A stretch of 64,000 bases of DNA from Dryocosmus kuriphilus (GCA_038277395.1 CM076189.1:114188252-114252251); one strand, 5' to 3'; positions 13,760 to 25,404 are shown, numbered from the stretch's first letter. Numbers and translations: made by a program. Notes: generated from the letters alone by a model not told the origin.

Positions 13760-14104
13760 ATATATGTATAAAAGACAAAAGACTGGGGCAAAAAGTTAAT
13801 TTGTTTCAATTTCAATTAAATTTACTACGAGCAGGTGCATTTATTCTTAAAAAAATGAAAAATCGTGTTTGATTCCTGTGGTTAAACACTTTCTTAATTC
13901 TATTGGTATATATAATAATATTTTCTGTTTACTAGGCTACCCGGAAAGCCAAAAATGTCGAAATAAACGAAATTCTTAAAAGAATTTTTTTAAAAAGAAT
14001 GCTTTTTCAAATTAAAAAAACATTTTCATTCTTTTTCACCTTCGCGAGGTGCACAAATATTCAAAAAATTCTATTTACGTTAATTATTTTCTACGTGTGC
14101 AATA
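13760..14104. other. No feature seen
   Basis: AT-rich spacer between the fold-back and the next TIR element. No repeat or coding signal is evident. Confidence 0.4.
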
Positions 14105-14199
14105 TACAGAATGGCAAAAAAGTATGGAAACCCTTGAATAACTCGTCAGGAATGAATTTTTCTTAAAAAATATTGAATAAAAGAGTTTTAGGATTCTTC

Positions 14200-14760
14200 C
14201 CTCGATATACAGTGGCAACCACGGTCTGACTTTGACCATGACCTTGAAGGTTATATCAGGGTCAAATACAATTTTTGAAATGGGATGCCCCATTTTTTAT
14301 TGTGGATTTGGAAAGAGCAGAAACTATGACCTTGACCATGACCTTCATGGACCTATAATGTCAAACTTGTTTTTTTCCAATGGGAACACCTTTCAGTTTT
14401 TTAAATGAGAAGCCCAATTATTTATTGCGGATTTGGAAAGAGCAGGATATTTTACGTTCAAGTATGATCTTGACCATGCCCTTGACTATGACCTTCAAGG
14501 TCATTCCAAGGTCAAACTTGTTTTTTTAAGTGAGAACCCCTATTTTTCATTGTTGATGTGGAAAGAGCAACTTTATCTTCAAGTTTAACCTTGATCATGA
14601 GGCTTCAAGGTCATTCCAAAGGTGACACGTGCTTTTTCAAATTGAAAACCCCATTTTTTATTGCGATTTTGGAATGAGCAGGAAATTTTATGTTCAAGTG
14701 TGACTTTAACCATACTCATGCTCTTGGCCTTGAATCAGGCTTTCAAGATCATTTTAAAAA
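14200..14760. repeat. Tandem ~120 bp units, left arm
   Basis: At least four diverged units, each with a GGAAAGAGCA word, an (A)TTTTACGTTCAAG-like word and paired GACCTTGACCATGACC / GGTCATTCCAAGGTC words. The matching inverted set lies at about 20590-21130. Confidence 0.75.
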
Positions 14761-15057
14761 GGATTTTTCAAGAATCTTGAAAAATTACAGGCACTGCAGT
14801 GTACCTGCTAGCGATCCCAGTCAGATTTTCGACGATTTTTATTTGTCCCAGTTTCACACTAAATTTGGCGTAAATTGTTTTTTTTTTGAAAGTCTTCTCC
14901 ATCTTGGATTAATGATTTTCAAGAAGTAATTTCAGATTCGTAATCAGCGATCCCAAAAACATCCGCATACCAGATTTGGCGTAAATTCGGCGAATTTTTA
15001 AAAACCTTGTGCGCCAACCGTGTAACGTACTCTAAAGTACGCCTTTTGTGGATAATT

Positions 15058-15275
15058 GAAAAACAGATATTTTGCTGCTTTGGCCTCTCTAACAGTCTTC
15101 TTCAGGATAGATAGTGGAGTTTATTTTTTTGGCGCGGTTGCTGCCATTCTATACTACTTTTTTTGAGGATATTCGAAAAATAGTTACTTTCTCTGCTTTA
15201 GCACCTCTAATACATAGTCCTTTTCAGGATAGTTTGTGGTGTTCTTTTTTTGGGGGGACGCAATTGCTGTTTCCT
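15058..15275. repeat. Diverged tandem duplication (~115 bp)
   Basis: The segment with CTGCTTTGGCCTCTCTAA and CTTCAGGATAG at about 15070-15145 recurs in diverged form at about 15190-15275 (CTGCTTTAGCACCTCTAA, TTCAGGATAG). Confidence 0.6.
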
Positions 15276-15280
15276 AATAG

Positions 15281-15844
15281 CACTGAAAAACAAAACACGA
15301 CCTATGTGGGGTTGTGATGAGACACATCATTTCCATGGTAGTTTTCTGTGCTGAACACAAATCTGACCTCCGTTTTTCTCCATCATGTGAAGTTTTTGAA
15401 ATTTTGTGAGTTAAAAATTTTTTCAAAAAATCACAAATCGTGTGATAAAAGGGTGAAAAAAATTTTTTTCCGCACAAAGCGAGACATGATTTCGATGCAT
15501 TTTGAACGCAGAATCCACTGGTTTTTTTGTTTTTTCGATATCTCATACAGTTTTTGAGATAATTTTTAAAAAAAAACACGAAAAAAAATGGTTTTACGAA
15601 AATCCTTATGTTTAAGTGAGTAAATTTTATTTTTTAGTCACTCTGGTGTCATTCTCTTCGCTTATTGATGCAGAAAAAATTGCGAAAATGCTTACAGTTC
15701 CTGCTGGAACTGTTCGAAAGATACAAGGCAGAGAACTTGTCTCTTTCTAAAGAGTTGCCACTTTGACGGTTTACAAGTACTCGAGGCGAATCATTGTACT
15801 TTTTCTAATATCTCATTGCATTAATATCTTTAATATTTGCAATA
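15281..15844. repeat. Left long TIR
   Basis: Inverted match of 17805-18380. Paired landmarks: CCTATGTGGGGTTG, CTCCATCATGT, CCACTGGTTTTTTTGTTTTT, CAAGGCAGAGAACTTGTC and AATATCTTTAATATTTGC. Confidence 0.8.
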
Positions 15845-15904
15845 GCAATAATAATAATAATTCAATGATTTAAAAAATATATTTATAAGCTGCTTCTACT
15901 CCCC

Positions 15905-17560
15905 AAAACTTTTTCTTTTGCATGCTCGACGGTGATGAGCATTTGGTTCATCAGTCATGAGCCTCCAGCAGTAGTCTGCTAAAGCGTTCACACCCCACTT
16001 TCCTTGGTATGTTTTCGATTTCAGCGATGTCTTGATGAAACCGTTCCCCGTGTTCATCACTGGCTTCCCCTAAATTCTCTGGGAGAAGTCCAAGTGCGAG
16101 TGAAGAATGTGAATCTTTAGTAACATGTTCACTTTCAATTCCTTGAAGTTCTGCAGCATAGTGTTTATCAGGTGTTTGTACTTTCTGGATTTTGTGTTCC
16201 CCAAGAAATTGTTTATGACAGCTTTTACTGACAACCAAGTTTTTCTCTCAAGGTCAGTCAAGGTTGTTTCGAAATCACAATCCAACATTAGTTGTCGGAT
16301 ATGGGGTCCCTGAAAAACTCCCTCCTTGATTTTAGCTTCACTAAGCTTAGGGAATTTGCTTTTCAAGAAACGATGACCTTCCCCATCTTTATCCATTGCT
16401 TTGATAAAGTTGTTTACGATGCCGAGCTTTAAATGTAATGGTAATAGTAATATATTTTCACGATCAATCAATGGTTTTTGAGCAACGTTCATTTTTCCTG
16501 GTTCGAACGTCTTTCTGGCTGGCCAAACTTTAACATTATAATGTTGGTCTCGTGCTCTGCTGTCCCAGGTGCATAGAAAGCAACAAAATTTTGTGTAGCC
16601 AGATTGCAATCCGAGAAGAATACCTATTACTTTGAAATCACCACAGATAGACCACTGATGTGATAGGTAATTTATTTTTTCAAGTAATAATTCCATAACA
16701 GCATAGCACTCTTTCATATTGGTGGCATGATCGATGGGTATTGATGGATATTCATTTCCATTATGCAAGAGAACACCTTTCAAACTGTGTTTATTTGCAT
16801 CAATGAATAAGCGCCAATTCTCTGGCTGGTGTTCATGACCAACGCTCTTAATAAGACTATCTACATCGGTACCATAGATGAGAGTATCTTGACTGGAAAA
16901 AAATATATTTAAATTTTTATCTCGATTTCTGTAAGTAATTTTTACATCTTTTTTTAATAAATTTTTTTCTTTGAGCCTAGAGCCTAAGATTTCAGCTTGA
17001 TTTTTCGATAAAGGTCCCTTATCAAATCATTTAATTCTTTCTGGTCTAATAATTCTGGCAAGTTGCTGGTCGATTTACATTTTACGATTTGATTTTCATC
17101 AGCATTGATTTCTTCTGCTTTTTGCTTTACAGAATTGCCTGGTAAAGAATCGTTATAGTCATAAGCAGCTTTTGTCACGGAAGGAATATTAGGGTAAATA
17201 GTGCTGTTCTTGCATTGTGATGAGTAGCCTTTTTTCTGTTAAACAAAAATAACAAGCATCGATATGGTTTTGAGGTTCTCTCCAAAAAGTAGAAAAAGTG
17301 AATTTAAAAAGTCGATCAAAGTCTCCTCGTTGTACTGACCATAATTTATTAGCACAAGTTTTACAGCAGCTGTTGGGTATTCAACTTTTTTCTCCATTAT
17401 CGGGCTTAATCTGAAAATATATTTCGTAGCCTTCTCGCATTGTAGGAGAAATGTTTTGTCTCATTTTAGGTGGGATGAAAATACCGCAAACGTAGCAAAA
17501 GCTACGAGATGATTTTTGCAGCTGTTCTGCATTTTGCAATCGTTGCAAACTGAGCTCTGA
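15905..17560 (-). pseudogene. Decayed transposase-like gene of long-TIR element
   Basis: Reading on the minus strand, the N-terminal part (about 17500-17400) has a zinc-knuckle-like CYVCGIFIPPK motif. The middle frame (16070-16783) contains FCCFLCTWDSRARDQHY, LPLHLKLGIVNNFIKAMD and FLGNTKS, and the last part contains DEHGERFHQDI. These motifs belong to a family widespread in animal genomes, usually as uncharacterised transposon proteins. The superfamily name is not certain to me. The gene is split by frameshifts near 16085 and 16000 and by breaks between 16800 and 17380. Its position between the long TIRs argues that it was the mobilising enzyme. Confidence 0.7.
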
Positions 17561-17804
17561 ATAAAAGCTTAGCGCAAATATATTGAAATTAAATAGAAAT
17601 AGTTCAAGTTCTATAGCAGGTACAATGGTAGCATACGCTGTGACTCCACAGAGGGCTAGCATCAAATGAAGATCGGTTAGCGCGGAGCACGAATAGCGCG
17701 ATATGAACAAGAGTAGTATGATAATGGAGGGGAGAGAAGTGGAGGGGAGACGCGCATGTGCCATGAACAGTTTTCTTCCAAACGAAGCTCTGTGAATATT
17801 GTGA

Positions 17805-18380
17805 ATATAGCAAATATTAAAGATATTAATTCAATGAGATATTAGAAACAGTACAATGATTCGCCTCGACTACTTGTGAACCGTCAAATTGGCAACTCTT
17901 TAGAAAGAGACAAGTTCTCTGCCTTGTATCTTTCGAACCGTTACAGCTGGAACTGCAAACTTTTTCGCGATTTTTTCTGCAATAAACGAAGAGAATGAAA
18001 CCAGAAGAGTAACCAAAAAATAAAATGTATTCACTTAAATATAAGGATTTTCGTAAAACCATTTTTTTCGTGTTTTTTTTTTTTTTTTTTTTTTTAAATT
18101 ATCTCAAAAACTATATGAGATATCGAAAAAACAAAAAAACCAGTGGATTCTGCGTTCAAAAGTGGATCGAAGTCATGTCTCTCTTTGTGCGGAAAAAATT
18201 TTTTTCACCATTTTATCACACGATTTGTGATTTTTTGAAAAAATTTTTAACTTACAAAATCTCAGAAACTTGACATGATGGAGAAAAACGGAGGTCAGAT
18301 TTGCATTCAGCACAGAAAACTACCATGGAAATGATATGTCTCATCCCAACCCCACATAGGTCATATTTTGTTGTTCAGTG
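17805..18380. repeat. Right long TIR
   Basis: Reverse complement of the left TIR of the same 3.1 kb element. A T-run near 18072-18095 has expanded relative to the left arm. Confidence 0.8.
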
Positions 18381-18429
18381 TAGTTCTTGCTGGGATTCTT
18401 TGAAATCTGTTATTTTATTCCTTTCTTTC

Positions 18430-19490
18430 ACCATGACTTCTCTAACAGAGCAAGAGAGAGTTTCTTCGTTAACGATGAGAGGTTGGGTTGATAGATGTAG
18501 GTCGTATGACGACAGTGCAGTTATTAAATGAAACGATTCGAGAAGGCTTAACAAGCATTGGCAAATCCACTGTCTCTGAAACTATCAGGAGATTTGAAGA
18601 AACTGGGACTAATAAGAACTGTCCAAAATCTGGAAGGCCAAAAACTGAAACCTCAGAAGAGCCGCAAATGGAAGTGGCCTATTCTTTTGTCGAAGTTCCA
18701 AATTTTAATCTTAGGAAGGCCCCTCCACGGATACAAATTAATCGAGTGTCAATTTATAGGAATTTAAAAGATCCTCCAATTTCACCCCTACAAAATGCAC
18801 CTTCATCAAGAAATAAATGAAGATGATTTTGATCGGCGAGTTGAATTTTGTGAGAGCATGATGGAAAGAATTGTCCAGAATCATAATTTTCAGTCACTCA
18901 TCGCTTTTTCAGACGAATCAACATTATAACTTAACGTTGAAGACAATCGACATAATTGCAGATAATGGAGCAATGAAAATCCTCAATGGCTACTAGGACC
19001 TCACACGCAATACCTGCCAAAATTGAATGTTTGGGCATATATTTTTATAGATCGAATATTTGGACCTTTTTTCACTGACGTAAATTTAGATGGACCAAGA
19101 TATCTGGAATTACTGCAGAAGCAAATAGTCTCAGCGCTTTTAGGAAGTAGCTGGTGATGATTTTAATGAAGATTTGTACAAACATGTTGGTACACATGCT
19201 CATTTTCTGGTGATTGTGAGAAACTACCCAGACGTAGTACTTAGTAATCGTTGGATAGGTAGCAGAGGAGCTATTGAGTGGCGATCCATATCCCCTGATC
19301 TGATTCCACTTGAAATTTTCCTTTGGGGCTACATAAGAGATAAAGGGTACGTTACTAAGCCACGCGATTTAGAAGATCTAAGACAAAAAATAGTCAATGC
19401 TTGCGCTGATATACATCTGATATGATAAGGAGTGAGATAGAAAGTATTTATGTCTTTCTAGGAATCTGCCAGGGCTTTGGTGGAGAACAT
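18430..19490 (+). pseudogene. Mariner-like transposase relic
   Basis: Fragments in order: an N-terminal helix-turn-helix part (LTEQERVSSLTMRGW, then STVSETIRRFEETG and SGRPKTET), a catalytic segment with FSDEST (first Asp) followed by an in-frame stop and NENPQWLLGPHTQYLPKLNVW, then RWIGSRG..SPDLIPLEIFLWGYIRDKGY. The order and motifs match Tc1/mariner-type transposases of insects. The segment around the second catalytic Asp is disrupted and several frames are needed, so the gene is dead. Confidence 0.8.
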
Positions 19491-20520
19491 TTTGCACACA
19501 GGTTGTAAGCTTTGCCCTAATTGGCCGGGGTCGTTAGCCTTGTCTTAACAGGACGGACCATCTCCTTACCTTAACTGACTGGGATCGTCAGTCTTGTCTG
19601 AACTGGACGAACCATCTCTTTGCCCTAACTGAATGGGATCGTTAGCCTTGCCTTAATTGGCCGGGCCATCTCCTTGCCTTAATTGGCAGGGATCGTTAGC
19701 CTTGTCTTAACTGAATGGACAATCTCCTTGCCGTAACTGACTGAGATAATCATCCTTGTCTTAACTGTCCATTATCTCCTTGACTGACTGGGATCGTTAG
19801 CCTTGCCTTAACTGGATGAACCATCTCCTAGCCTTAGGAGACTGCGACCGCTAGGAGACTACCTTGTTGTCTTAACTGGATGGACAATCTCCTTACCTTA
19901 ACTGATTGAGATCGTTAGCCTTTTCTGACCTGGAAGGACCATCCCCTTGCCCTAACTGTGTGGGATTGTTAGCCTTGCCTTAATTGGCCGGGCCATCTCC
20001 TTGCCTTAATTAGCCTTGCCTTAGGATCTTTAACCTTGCCTTAACTGAATGGCCATCAATCTTAACTGGGACCGCTAGCCATGCGTTAACTGATCTCTCT
20101 TGCCTTAACTGATTGAGATAGTTAGCCTTGCCTTAACCGTCCAGTTCCTGCCATCTCCTTGCCTAACTGAATGGATCGTTAACTGACTAGGACCTTGCCT
20201 TAATTGCCGGGCCATCTCCTTGCCTTAATTGGCCGGGATCGTTAGCCTTGTCTTAACTGAATGACCATCTTCTTGCCGTAACTGACTGAGATAATCATCC
20301 TGGCCTTAACTGTTCATGCCATCTCCTTGCCTTAACTTGAGACTGCGATTGTTAACCTTGCCTTGACTGGATGGACCATCTCCTTGCCTTAATTGGCCGG
20401 AATCGTTTGCCTCGCCTTAAACTGGCGGGGATCGTTAAACTTGCCTGAACTACTAGGATCGCTAGCTATTGTTAGGTACCATACGGTGGACCATCTCCTT
20501 GCCTGTAATTTTAGGAGGTA
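19490..20520. repeat. CTTGCCTTAACTG minisatellite
   Basis: About 1 kb of degenerate units alternating CCATCTCCTTGCCTTAACTG with GGGATCGTTAGCCTTG, a full unit of roughly 50-60 bp. Spacing and content vary between units. The GC content is much higher than the surroundings. It sits in the 14.1-21.2 kb element between the mariner relic and the right arm. Confidence 0.85.
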
Positions 20521-20589
20521 AAATTTTGGAAAAAATCTTTTTAAAATGACTTTGAAAGCATGGTTCAAGGCCAAGAGCATGAAGATTAT

Positions 20590-21150
20590 AGATTAAGTCA
20601 CGCTTGAACGTAAAATCTCCTGCTCTTTCCAAAAATGGAATAAAAAATTGGGTTTACTACTTGAAAAAACAAGCGTGACCTTGGAATACGCATGAATTTC
20701 ATGGTCGAGGTTAAACTCGAATACAGAAATTTCCTGCTCTTTCCATATCCAAAATGAAACAAGGGTTTCCATTTGAAAAAACAATGTTGACTTTGTAATG
20801 ACTTTGAAAGTCATGGTCAAGGACATACTTTGATGTAAAACTTCCTGCTCTTTCCAAATCCGCCATAAAAAAATGGGGCTTCTCATTTAAAAAACAGCCA
20901 GGGATTCCCATTGGGAAAAACAACTTTGAAATTGGAATGAACTTGAAGGACATGTTCAAGGACATGGTCCAGGTCATATTTGAACGTAAAATTTGCTGCT
21001 CCTTCTAAATCCGCTATAAGAATTGAGGTTTTGCGGTCAAAAAATTGAATTAGATATTGATATGATCTTCAAAGTCATCTCTAATGTCAAACCGAGGTCG
21101 CCTGTGAATAGCCAGAGAAATATCCTAAAACTTCTGTATTTAATATTTTT
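20590..21150. repeat. Tandem ~130 bp units, right arm
   Basis: Inverted counterpart of the units at 14200-14760, with TGCTCTTTCCAAAT and CATGGTCAAGG words repeated four to five times. Confidence 0.7.
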
Positions 21151-21214
21151 CAAAAAAAAAAACGTTCCTGATGAGTTATTCAGGGGTTACCATACTTTTG
21201 TTCCACCCTGTATA

Positions 21215-21370
21215 TAATGTGTAGAACGCTTTTCCTTTGAGCATCTTTTTACTTACTCATACCTTGTTCTTATTTCCGTGATCTACTTTTTGGAATAGTT
21301 CTTGATATTCCAGTTACCGAAAACATTTACATTTTTTTAAAACGTACAACCTTCACAAATCCAAGGATAA
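21215..21370. repeat. Diverged dispersed repeat, third copy
   Basis: The segment containing CCTTGTTCTTATTTCCGTGA and AAAACGTACAACCTTC matches parts of 9440-9545 and 11745-11850, which lie inside the 2.3 kb duplication. A dispersed repeat therefore predates that duplication. Confidence 0.7.
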
Positions 21371-21519
21371 AGCAGCTAGCACAGAAAATACAAAAAAGAA
21401 AATCAGCCTTTTAAAATTGAAGATTTTAATTTGAAAATAGCAAATAGAATAAATGAGTTAATGAATTCCTACAAAAAAATAGTATGTTCTGTTACAGATT
21501 ATTTCTCTAGACTCATCCC

Positions 21520-22390
21520 CTAAACCCGGCCAGATTTAAAAACCCCATAACCGAATCGGACCAACCCGGATTGAGAACCCGATCACCCGCACAGATTTGA
21601 AACCCCGATAGAACGGATTTTAAAACTCGACCAATCTAAAAATCGTATAACCCGGCCCAGTGCGTGAACCCGAAAGTCTTCTAAACGAGCCCCGAGCGAG
21701 AAATTGAAACGCGTCCAGACACGAAAACCCGACCGGATATTAAAACCGACAACTGGGTTAAAAAGTCCGATCCCACGAAGAAATCTAATAACCCGCATCG
21801 GTACGAGAGCCCAAAAACACATTAAACCAACCCGAAAACGCGCTCAATCAACACAGGTCGAAAATCCGATAACTCCGCTCGAAAACCCTACTTTTCCCAA
21901 AATCACGACAATTAAACCCGAACCGAAGAAAAGAAACTCGAACAGATTAAGAACCATATAACCCGACTCGGACTGAGAATTTGAAAACACAATAACCCGA
22001 TTCCAAACTCCGCTTAAGAAACCCGGACCGAGAACCTGTTAACCAATAGTCCGATTCCAAAAGACGGTAAATCAATTTGTACCGAGAACCAGGGAACCAG
22101 GCATGAAATGAAAACTCGAAAACCTGATAACCCCAGCCGGCCCGAATACCGAGGTGACCTGAAAACCCGATAACCCTAATCGGTCCGAAAACAGAAGCGA
22201 CCCGAAAACTCGATAACCTGACCAGTCCGAGAACCCGAATACTTGGGTAAGAAAACCTAATGAACAAACAAATACCTGGTAGCCGAAAATCCGATAACCC
22301 GGACTGAAACCCTGATAACTCGTTCAGATTTGAAAATCACAAAACACAACACGATTTTTAAACCCAAAAACATGGCACGAAAACACCATG
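21520..22390. repeat. AACCCGATAACCCGA minisatellite
   Basis: Degenerate short units built from GAAAACCCGATAACCC and CGGACCGAGAACC words, with Arg/Pro/Thr-rich open frames as side effects. There is no gene signal. Confidence 0.8.
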
Positions 22391-22704
22391 TTTACAAATA
22401 TGCCATAAATTTCCAATATTCTAAGACTTTTCGGAAATTTTTGTAAAGTAAATTAAAGTAAAGTACTTTAAAATATACAAAATTTTCAATAAAACCTATA
22501 ATTTACGATATTTTTTTAATTACAAATATTACCCAAAACGTCGAAAAGTTTTTTTTTTTTTTCGAGGAGGAGTAGGGGTTGGAAATACTTTTGATTAGGT
22601 GATTGTGGGGCTCGGTCTGACGGCCCCTACCCATTGAAACCGCCTCCTTTCCCGGCGCTCAGACTGTAAGTTCATTGTGCCTCATCCTTAAACATCTCCT
22701 CCTG

Positions 22705-23000
22705 TTAGGTCATTCCCCACCTCTTAATGAAGCCCTGAATGTCGCCCACATTTAGCGTTGAGATGTGCGCAGGTTCCATGAAATGATCCCCGAGGACTTC
22801 TGTCCGAAGTCCAGTGAGTGCCGGACATTGGCATAGAACGTGTAAAGATGCGTCATCCACTCTACCGCATTTCCTGCACACTGTTGTGGGACTAAGTCTC
22901 ATCTTGTGCATGTGATTATTCATATGGTTGTGCTCTGTGAGCATCTGAACCATGATTCTAGTATCTCTCTTGGGTAACTTCATGATCCCCATGGACCGGG
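22705..23000 (-). pseudogene. 3' fragment of a non-LTR retrotransposon ORF2
   Basis: The minus-strand frame contains LTEHNHMNNHMHKMRL followed by CRKCGRVDDASLHVLCQCP. This CxxC..H..C arrangement matches the zinc-binding tail after the reverse transcriptase/RNase H region of I/R1/Jockey-like LINEs (family knowledge). Only this tail is present. A poly-T tract at about 22545-22562 precedes it on the plus strand, where a minus-strand LINE would leave its poly(A). Confidence 0.7.
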
Positions 23001-23826
23001 TCCATCCTGTACTCGTATTCCACGTTGGGCTTAAGTAGTTATTCTAGGACCGTTCGGCCTCACCAGTAAAAGCTTCGCACTGCCGTCGACAGATGACGCC
23101 ACTACTCCCTCATTGGTACGTCTCCGTGCTAAGTTATCTACAGTCGGTGTTACACTGGGTCGTTAGGGTAGGGTTCCACCACAAAAAACTTCTTCTTATC
23201 GCCGATAGATGACGACAATGTCCGTTATCGACCGTCAGTATTATCCTGTATCGGTAAAATATGAATGTTGAGGCAGGTATTTACCATATATAGTACTACT
23301 ACAAGCTTTGCATGAACGTCGCATTCCTTATTACTATTAATTATTATTCTCGAAAATTCCCTCACTTTCACTCTCCAACGGCTTTTATACTAAAATATAA
23401 GAGCAGAAATTCAATGGGATGCTGTTTTGAAAATGTTTTCCAACTCACTCTCACACTGACCTCATTATCTTAATGTCATTGATCCTAGAAGTTTAGAGGC
23501 ACGAGAATTCATCTCCCTTTATTTCAGACAGGCACGCGATGCAGGTTTGAATGTGCTTTCCCCTCTCTTTCTCTCTCTCTCACTCCAACACTGAGCTCAT
23601 TATTTTAATAGCATTATGAGTTTTAGAAGGGACGAAGGGGCAAAGGAGGAGTCTCAATATTGCACAATAGATCATCACGTTACGCAAGACTATGCATTAA
23701 TTTAAAATCTCAAAATAATCAGATATTAAAAACAACCATATTTCTGAATTGTCCTCAAGAAATGCAATCACTTTTCCCCCTTTTAATGCAATTTTTCGAC
23801 ACACATAGATTATTTGGCTTCGACTT
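23000..23826. other. Spacer with TCGACAGATGACG words
   Basis: No gene. At 23060-23250 the words CGTCGACAGATGACG and CGCCGATAGATGACG resemble words in the Polinton B TIR (44782-45030), so this may be a relic of a related end. A CT-rich tract lies at 23555-23585. The rest is unremarkable. Confidence 0.4.
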
Positions 23827-24015
23827 CCCCTCAGACGCGGCGTCTCCTCACACATCTTCATTTACATACTCATACGGTACCGCACAAATACATACATTTA
23901 CCCAGTTTCCTCGATTTCACTCACACATCTTCATTTACATACGGATACGATGCCGCACAAATACATATATTTACCCAGCTTCGCTCGATTGCACTCACAT
24001 ACAAGTTTTCGACAC
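23827..24015. repeat. Polinton A left TIR
   Basis: It contains two internal sub-units (CACACATCTTCATTTACATA ... ACCCAG..TCGATT.CACTCACA). The inverted counterpart at 36300-36536 has three. The shared end is CGGCGTC.CCTCACACATC. Confidence 0.75.
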
Positions 24016-24296
24016 GCATAGATTATAAAGGTAAATTTAATAAAATACGTACCTGTAATTTAACGATAAAAACAATTTAAAATATTGGAAATTTCTATCC
24101 ATTGATGTTCCAAAGTCCCTCGATATTATTATGGAAAGAAATTCAACCCATCGATGTGTTGGATATCCATCGTTCAGAAAAACGAATGAGGAAAATTAAA
24201 GCAAACTGAATTTAAACTAACTAAATTTAACTTATCTATAAAATAAAATTAAGAAATAACTACACAGAGAATGTATCAGTAAATGTTATAATTTAT

Positions 24297-24566
24297 TTAC
24301 TCATGCAACGTATTAAAATTCGAACATGTTGAATTTAACAACGAATTAGTAAAAGTAAAGTTTTTCTTCTGGACAGCAATTTCCAGTTTCTCAAATGTTT
24401 CCATGTATTGTGGATCTTCAAAGATTTTGTTTATTCGGTTTGGTAAGTATACCAACATCTCGTTGTCCAACTCGATCATGAATTTTGTTCCATATTTTGT
24501 TTGAACTTTCATCAATTTTGTGACTGCATATTTTTTCTTCACTGTAAGATCCACCAAAGACGTCAC
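24297..24566 (-). pseudogene. OB-like small protein, Polinton A copy
   Basis: The frame contains KYAVTKLMKVQTKYGTKFMIELDN in two stretches, then YLPNRI. It matches the B copy at 48148-48408 (KKKYGVSKIRKVRTKYG, IFLPGRI). The beta-strand-rich pattern with T-K-Y/F-G and LP.RI resembles small insect transposon and viral proteins that look like OB-fold single-strand-DNA-binding modules. That function is inference. No in-frame ATG is found upstream (the frame opens with GTG), and a frameshift near 24600 is likely. Confidence 0.6.
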
Positions 24567-24674
24567 TGGGGAATACTTTTCAATCAGCCAACTCTGTTTA
24601 CAACGCAGAGATACATTTTATTCTTTTCTGGGATAATAAATTGATTGAGTTTACACTCTCAATGGTTGAAGATA

Positions 24675-24820
24675 GACTGAAGCCTCTGTAATCTGATACT
24701 GCTTTTATAGACTAGTGACCCCCACTCTACCTACATTCTAGAAGGTTCGAGAAGCTAACCAAGTCTTAACACGTTTCGCAAGATGAAGCAACGATTTCCC
24801 CCACCAGAATCTTCTAGAAG
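24675..24820 (-). promoter_or_regulatory. OB-gene promoter with TATA, initiator and two heat-shock elements
   Basis: On the minus strand TATAAAAG starts at 24709 and TTCAGTC has its initiator A at 24678, 31 nt downstream. Upstream at 24736-24753 stands a perfect four-unit TTCnnGAAnnTTCnnGAA, and at 24807-24819 a perfect GAAnnTTCnnGAA. This is the consensus bound by heat-shock factor (established knowledge). Between TATA and initiator lies ATCAGATT, shared with the B promoter. Confidence 0.75.
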
Positions 24821-25404
24821 GTACTGTGTAGAAAGTGTGTGTGTGTGTCCGTGTAGGTTTTCGACGAGTTTCGATAAGTTTTAACACGGATAATCTTGTT
24901 TTCATCACACGTCTTTAAAGTCCCTCGATGCACGGAGTGTGAAATTCAACCCATCGATGTGATTAAAATCTATTGTTGTTGTTCAAAGAAAGGAAATTCC
25001 ATCGGTAAAATTCTAGCAAAGCGAAAAAGCAACACATCAATTTTGTTTTGGTAAAATTAATTAAATTAAAGTAACGCAAAGGGGAAAAAAACGTCAGAAA
25101 TATGAAATTAACTCTTTTTTTTTTTTTCCATATCCATAAATTAAAACTATGTAATGAGTAAATAGACAGCTTATCTTTTCATTTTACGGTTTATTACTCA
25201 CAAACTTTTTTATATACAAAAGTTTTATTTGACATTGTATTTAAACCAATTAAAACATAACCAAGGCTGCACAACGTAAATACTCCCTAGAAAAGTGCTG
25301 CTCCCTATTCAATCCAATTAAAACCAATTAAGCTGGCGGTTTGTGTCTCTGACTGAAAACAATTTCAAAATCATCATTCATTCCCTCATCATTATCATAT
25401 ATTT

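Larger units (their letters stand above)
15281..18380. mobile_element. 3.1 kb DNA transposon with ~0.56 kb TIRs
   Basis: It starts CACTGAA and ends TTCAGTG. The first ~564 bp (15281-15844) is the inverted copy of the last ~576 bp (17805-18380) with modest divergence. The trinucleotide TAG lies outside both ends and may be a target duplication. The interior carries a decayed transposase-like gene on the minus strand. Confidence 0.75.
14107..21210. mobile_element. 7.1 kb TA-flanked TIR element with nested insertions
   Basis: The right end reads CCACCCTG then TA, and the left end reads TA then CAGAATGG, followed on both arms by AAAAGTATGG, ACCC and AATAACTC. The arms (14107 to about 14780, and about 20490-21210) are diverged inverted copies. 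Both contain tandem units with GGAAAGAGCAG and GACCTTGA..GGTCAT words. A TA target duplication and CAGGGTGG-like termini fit the Tc1/mariner superfamily in a broad sense. The interior holds a long-TIR transposon, a mariner-like relic and a minisatellite. Confidence 0.65.

Noticed and set aside
23660..24080. Open frames of 122 and 88 codons with His/Thr-rich repeats
   Set aside because: They are translations of the repeated Polinton A TIR (CACACATC, ATTTACCCAG units), mirrored by similar frames in the right TIR.
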